The notes under the pieces are model-generated. The model did no database searches, was not told the origin of the DNA, and was given only the letters and a program-made list of their open reading frames with translations. Below are positions 59,942-64,000 of a stretch of 64,000 nucleotides of DNA, piece by piece; position 1 is the stretch's first letter; every line of letters begins with the position of its first letter. This stretch comes from Prostheceraeus crozeri (Eukaryota; Platyhelminthes; Polycladida; Euryleptidae). Both the position numbers and the translations under genes were made by a program. Location of the stretch: NCBI GenBank assembly GCA_907163375.1, contig CAJQUW010011280.1:186001-250000 (forward strand), given 5' to 3'.

Positions 59942-60542
59942 GTTATTCTGAGCCGTTCTGATGAGTCCATGTAACACAGGCATAAACACAGCGTCTGCAG
60001 CTGCTGAGGAAATTTGTGCTAAATTTTTTCACGTCCGATGATATCTTTTATGCGCTGTTGAGCTTGCGCTGTTTTATCTACTGTGATTACATTGGATCTT
60101 CTTCTAGTCGTTTCTGAATCATAACAACATTCCCTTGCTACGCGTTCTTTATCAAGTCTTCTGCTTGCAGCTTCTTCGGTCTTCAGACCAATGTCAAATA
60201 AAATACGACCAATTTTATTACCAGTGCTAAGTAAAATGTGCATGTATAGGTCTATCGATATAGAAAATCTGTCATATAAACTGTTTTTGATAAGTAAGTG
60301 CAGCTTTCACTATAGTTGCCAATTGCACCTGTGGTAGTAAGATTTGTTCATCTTTGCGGCTGCATAGCGTGCTTGTGATTGATATTCTACACCAGAGGAA
60401 GGCGACAAATTATATTGATTTTCATTGTATCGCTGCTAGGATTGGTGCAACACTAGATGATTAAGTTATTTGCCACCTGCATGCATTACACGTCATTCAT
60501 AAAGAAAGAGTATGCCACTAATTGAGACTACGTCAGTAAAAC

Positions 60543-60932
60543 ATGTATAGAGAAATTGAACGTGGTAGTAGTGTGCAATTCAACTTTATTCAACAATTCA
60601 AAAATTTTGTAGTGTACAATTGTACACAACCAAATAGTGTACAATTCTTCATCAAACAAAAAAATGATTCTCTCTCTAACATAGAATTGTTGTCAATATT
60701 TCAGCATTTAGCCAATGTAGATTCAAGCTTTAGATTATTCTTTTGTAGTAGGTCTTACCTACCTTTATTATTTACAAATAGGAAATGCTTGAATAGATGG
60801 ATGCTTGTTCTACACGAATTCATCATTGAGTATAAAAATCTTGAATTCGTCGCTTTTTGTCATTTCACCATGACAAACGCGCAGGAGCGTTGCTTTTCGG
60901 AAACACTTAAAAGCCTACGCGCATCTACATGA
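60543..60932 (+). other. unidentified open stretch, weak RNase H-like resemblance
   Basis: A 129-codon plus-strand frame in the same intron. Its C-terminal third faintly recalls the RNase H end of LTR-retroelement pol, but the match is poor and no neighbouring RT, integrase or LTR was recognised. If real it is a broken fossil; otherwise it is unexplained sequence. Confidence 0.2.
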
Positions 60933-61235
60933 TGGTTAGCATGACTAAATTATGTCAATGCACTTCAGTTGATTTCTTGGTAAACCAAAAACGGATGCTT
61001 AATCTAAATATAGTTTCTTTTTGCAATTGTCCACCTCGTGCATCACCACCTGAATGCCTGGAATATAAAAACATTAACAATGGAAGTTATCACAATAGTT
61101 GCTGTCATCTGACAACACCATCAGTAGATGTGGTACTTTATACTTCACTTTTATGAGGATCATAAATTTGAAGATCGAACGTGAGGAAGCAAATGCAAAG
61201 TGGACAAAATCTATAAACTCATTACTTATTCAGAT

Positions 61236-62075
61236 CAGACTTGGGTTGTAATCGTAATTGCAATTACAAGTACTGTAATTAGTATTTGTAATCAATTACA
61301 TCTTTAGCCATGGAACTGAGATGCAGTTTCAGTTACTTTACCGTCAACTCTGTTCATCAGCACGCGGTTTGAATTACCTTGCTCTCCTCGTCGATGATGC
61401 GTTAAAATACTTACATGTAGATGTGCACCTGGTGTACAACTACCACAAATTTTTCGATGAAATTTAGTACGATAGATACTATTGCTTATTACTTACTATT
61501 ACTTATTTACTTGTGATATTCTTTCCCCCTCTAGTTGCTGATTGGAAATGTGAATTAGAAAACTTGTACTATTAACGTCCCTTCGGAAATTGAGAGGCAC
61601 ATAAATTCTTCAAGAAGCCACAGTTTAAGTCATTTTAAATCAATTCAAACTTTAATGGAGATGCAATTGCAATCATTATGAAGTATCTTAGCAGCCATAA
61701 GTCTCGATATCACAGCACTGAATCTTCAGTTTGAATGTAGTAGAGATAGGAGGCGAAAGCACTTGGGGGGGATTAAATGGTGGCGATTTTACATCAAAGC
61801 TACAAGTGTGGTTTGTATTCCGCGAAGCAGAAGTGATTGACCTTTGCATATCCACTCAGAAAGATAAATGTTGGGAAAACGATTAGTGCAATGCCGGCAA
61901 TTATCTAAAGTAAGCGCAAAGTAATTGAAATGTAATTGAAGAAAAACGGAGTAATTTGATAAATGTAATCAATTACATTGATAAAGATGTAATTAGTAAT
62001 TGTAATCAATAACAATGTTAGATAAGCAATTTGTAATAGCACAATTACATTTCATAAATAATTGACACAAGTCTG
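61236..62075. mobile_element. hAT-like element with perfect 8-bp target duplication
   Basis: Ends CAGACTTG match inverted, and the identical 8-mer ATTCAGAT lies on both sides (61228-61235 and 62076-62083). Subterminal DNA at both ends is packed with GTAATTG/CAATTAC motifs. The 840-bp interior has no transposase. It lies in the intron before the third Rubicon-like exon; the perfect duplication suggests a relatively young insertion. Confidence 0.9.
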
Positions 62076-62621
62076 ATTCAGATACACAAATAAATGTGAA
62101 AACAGCACCAGGGCGGGGAGAAACTTGACAACATATTGAAACATTGTCAACATTGTGCAACATTATCAGCATTGCGAAATATTGTCAAAATAGAGTTAGT
62201 GTATTTCACGAAAGCCTGTCTCTGGCACTGTCTTGTCTTTCTACGACTTCTGAACTATTACCGTTCTCAGATATCAGCGTATATAGTTTCCTGATAACAC
62301 TTCGGATAACGGCATCTAAACTCCTGTATCATATATTGAATATTTAGATGATTGATAACTCGGTATATAGGCAACAGGGTTGAACAATGAGCTTAGTCAT
62401 CAATATCAAGAAAATGGCATGGAAAATGATCATTATTATTTGAAAAGAGCTCCAATTAAATATCATTCAACATTGCATTATTATCAATAAAGATCTAAAA
62501 TACACTGTCTTGATAAAAGATAAAAGTAGGCATAATTCATCCTATTTGCAACTTATAATGAACAGCTTCACTATGAATAAAATCGCAGCAGTTATCCATT
62601 GTCATTTATTTCTGATTTCAG

Positions 62622-62794
62622 AAGTTTGACAGACTTTCGTGGATGAGGAAGAAAGACGATTCCTATACAATGGCAGAGATTTATCATGCCGCATTATCGC
62701 CTGATTTTGTTAATGATCTTGATGCTGCATGCAAAAAGGTTTACCGATCATTGAAAGCGTGCTGTCTTGAAGAGCGGAGACGTGTTTTCGGAGA
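62622..62794 (+). CDS. Rubicon-homology gene, third recognised exon
   Basis: The exon is bounded by TTTCTGATTTCAG and GTGAGT. It starts in phase 0, in frame with the previous exon, and ends two bases into a codon. It reads KFDRLSWMRKKDDSYTMAEI, then YHAALSPDFVNDLDAACKKV and YRSLKACCLEERRRVFGE. This matches the position of the Y-S-L-x-D-L ... H-V-x-x-C-x-L-C segment that leads into the second zinc-binding part of the domain. That part, normally G-F-I-C-E-x-C, should follow in the next exon, which is not visible before the window ends. Divergence from vertebrate proteins is strong. Confidence 0.7.
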
Positions 62795-62833
62795 GTGAGT
62801 AATTGAAATTCTGTATATAATCACGTCTTACAT

Positions 62834-63950
62834 TCAACAGCACATTTTATTCAATTTTAGTCCTATAGACACCATCGATAAGTTGATGCTCACTGCTTTT
62901 TGAAAGTTGGAGTTGTGTATACTTGTGGATGGGCTTCTGCAGATATCGTCGTCTACCGATATGAAATAACCGCGACCTTTTTTCACATCTTCCAGAGTAG
63001 GCAGAAATGTGATATTCCAAGATACGGTTCCAATAACTTGATTCTTCTCAAAATCTAGTAACATTTGCCTGATCGGTATCTCACAGAGCAGTTGAAATTG
63101 CCATAAACGAACACCAATTGTCCATTCTATTCCCACTCATTTACGCAAAGCGAAAGGCGGATTTCTATGGATAAGTCTGTCAGTTGAAATAAATGTTGAA
63201 CCGATTCATAGCAGATCATAATTAGCGAAGATATGACGAGATGAAACGGCTGGCTAGAAACTAAAACAATCAACAGTTGTCGGAATACAATTGAAGTAAG
63301 AAGTCGATTTGAAGAAGAAAAAAGAATAGTGTATCTCAATTCTCAATATTCTGCTAAACAAATTCTGTGAATATCATTTTGTGATCAGGACAGTCTGTTT
63401 TTTTCACGTGCAACAATGACATTGGTTGTCATGACGTTTTCTTTATCTTTAACAGCAAACCGAGGAATATCACATTTCAGTCTACTCTGGAAGACATCTG
63501 TCTTAAAATTGCAATCATTATCATAAAAATGACTAATCTCATTTTTGGTGAATAGATGAGTGTTAGATCATTGCGCTATTAAGTGCACCAAACTCGGAAG
63601 CACGTGGATCTACATAAACAATTGGAATTTTGCAATATTTGACCTTCGCAACTTGGAAGACGATTGGAAGTGCAATAGTCCTGCAATCAGAACGAGTTTC
63701 TGTAGGGAATGAGGCCGAAAATGAGACTTTTACAGAATGATGTACGTCTGCCAAGTTCTATTTAGTTCCTCTTCTTGCCAGACATAATCACAGAGAAACA
63801 CATGTCAGTCCAATTGGACGCAGGTTGCAGTTTTTTGGCAAAAATGAAACTTGCTATGTTTTCTCTTATCAACTGAAAAGTACTAAATCTAGAACCATAA
63901 TTTTTGACATGGAATGTCTTTAGGTCATTTTCTATCATGCTTAAGAACAT
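62834..63950 (-). other. unidentified coding-like run on minus strand
   Basis: Four adjacent minus-strand open stretches in different frames have coding-like composition. They include FHVKNYGSRFSTFQLIRENI, VSFSASFPTETRSDCRTIAL, CDIPRFAVKDKENVM and VIGTVSWNITFLPTLEDVKK. I do not recognise a family. They could be exons of a gene on the opposite strand, or a broken intronless copy of a gene or element. The frame changes without clear splice sites favour a broken copy. Confidence 0.3.
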
Positions 63951-64000
63951 TTATCTATGAAGCTACACACATTCAGATTTGGCAAACCTCCTACTGTCAG

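Noticed and set aside
60019-60243. Minus-strand 74-codon charged frame
   Set aside because: Composition looks coding but there is no homology, and a competing plus-strand open stretch lies close by. Not enough to call.
1-64000. CRISPR arrays, bacterial operons, ribosome binding sites
   Set aside because: No regularly spaced direct repeats and no prokaryotic gene structure. Spliced exons and animal-type retroelements show a eukaryotic genome.

Overview
The window is AT-rich eukaryotic DNA dominated by transposable elements: non-LTR retrotransposons, a Penelope-like element with a GIY-YIG domain, Tc1/mariner, hAT and piggyBac-type DNA elements, foldback MITEs, tRNA-derived SINEs and LTR-retroelement fossils. 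One spliced host gene with GT-AG introns is visible. The repertoire suggests an animal, most likely an aquatic invertebrate; nothing here fixes the phylum. No prokaryotic genes, operons, CRISPR arrays, rRNA genes or intact tRNA genes were seen.

Region by region: 1-10.9 kb is mostly non-coding, with two small foldback elements and two LINE 3' remnants. A mariner-like element with about 173-bp inverted ends lies at 10.9-12.0 kb, followed by SINE remnants, a probable solo LTR (15.9-16.4 kb) and a decayed CR1-like LINE on the minus strand (16.7-19.6 kb). From 21.0 to 47.1 kb there is a cluster of one TIR DNA-transposon family (six copies or parts). One of these copies is split over 19 kb by nested insertions.

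The main find is inside that copy. A Gypsy-type pol fossil carries a 16.7-kb foldback element (23142-39799). It has two 6.7-kb inverted arms that differ at only about a dozen positions found by eye, a 3.2-kb spacer, terminal CATTTAGGCCCC repeats and a 7-bp flanking direct repeat (CTTTTCC). Each arm holds the same broken Tc1-like element. The spacer holds a MITE with TA flanks and a young, 5'-truncated LINE with an open RT frame and a perfect 13-bp target duplication. I could not assign the foldback to a superfamily.

From 40.1 to 45.2 kb, two copies of one hAT-like family are inserted into other elements; the longer carries an extra GC-richer, coding-like segment. Further right are a piggyBac-like 5' remnant, a TIR element with TA flanks, a Penelope-like fragment bounded by inverted copies of its own 3' end, and a hAT-like element.

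The host gene occupies the right end on the plus strand. Exons at 56061-56352, 59090-59389 and 62622-62794 encode a divergent Rubicon-homology (DUF4206) domain, the zinc-binding, RAB7-associated module of the Rubicon/Pacer/PLEKHM1 autophagy-endosome regulators. Its introns contain a foldback MITE, a SINE, a hAT-like element with a perfect 8-bp target duplication, and two unidentified coding-like stretches. The gene continues beyond the window at its 3' end and presumably has 5' exons I could not locate.
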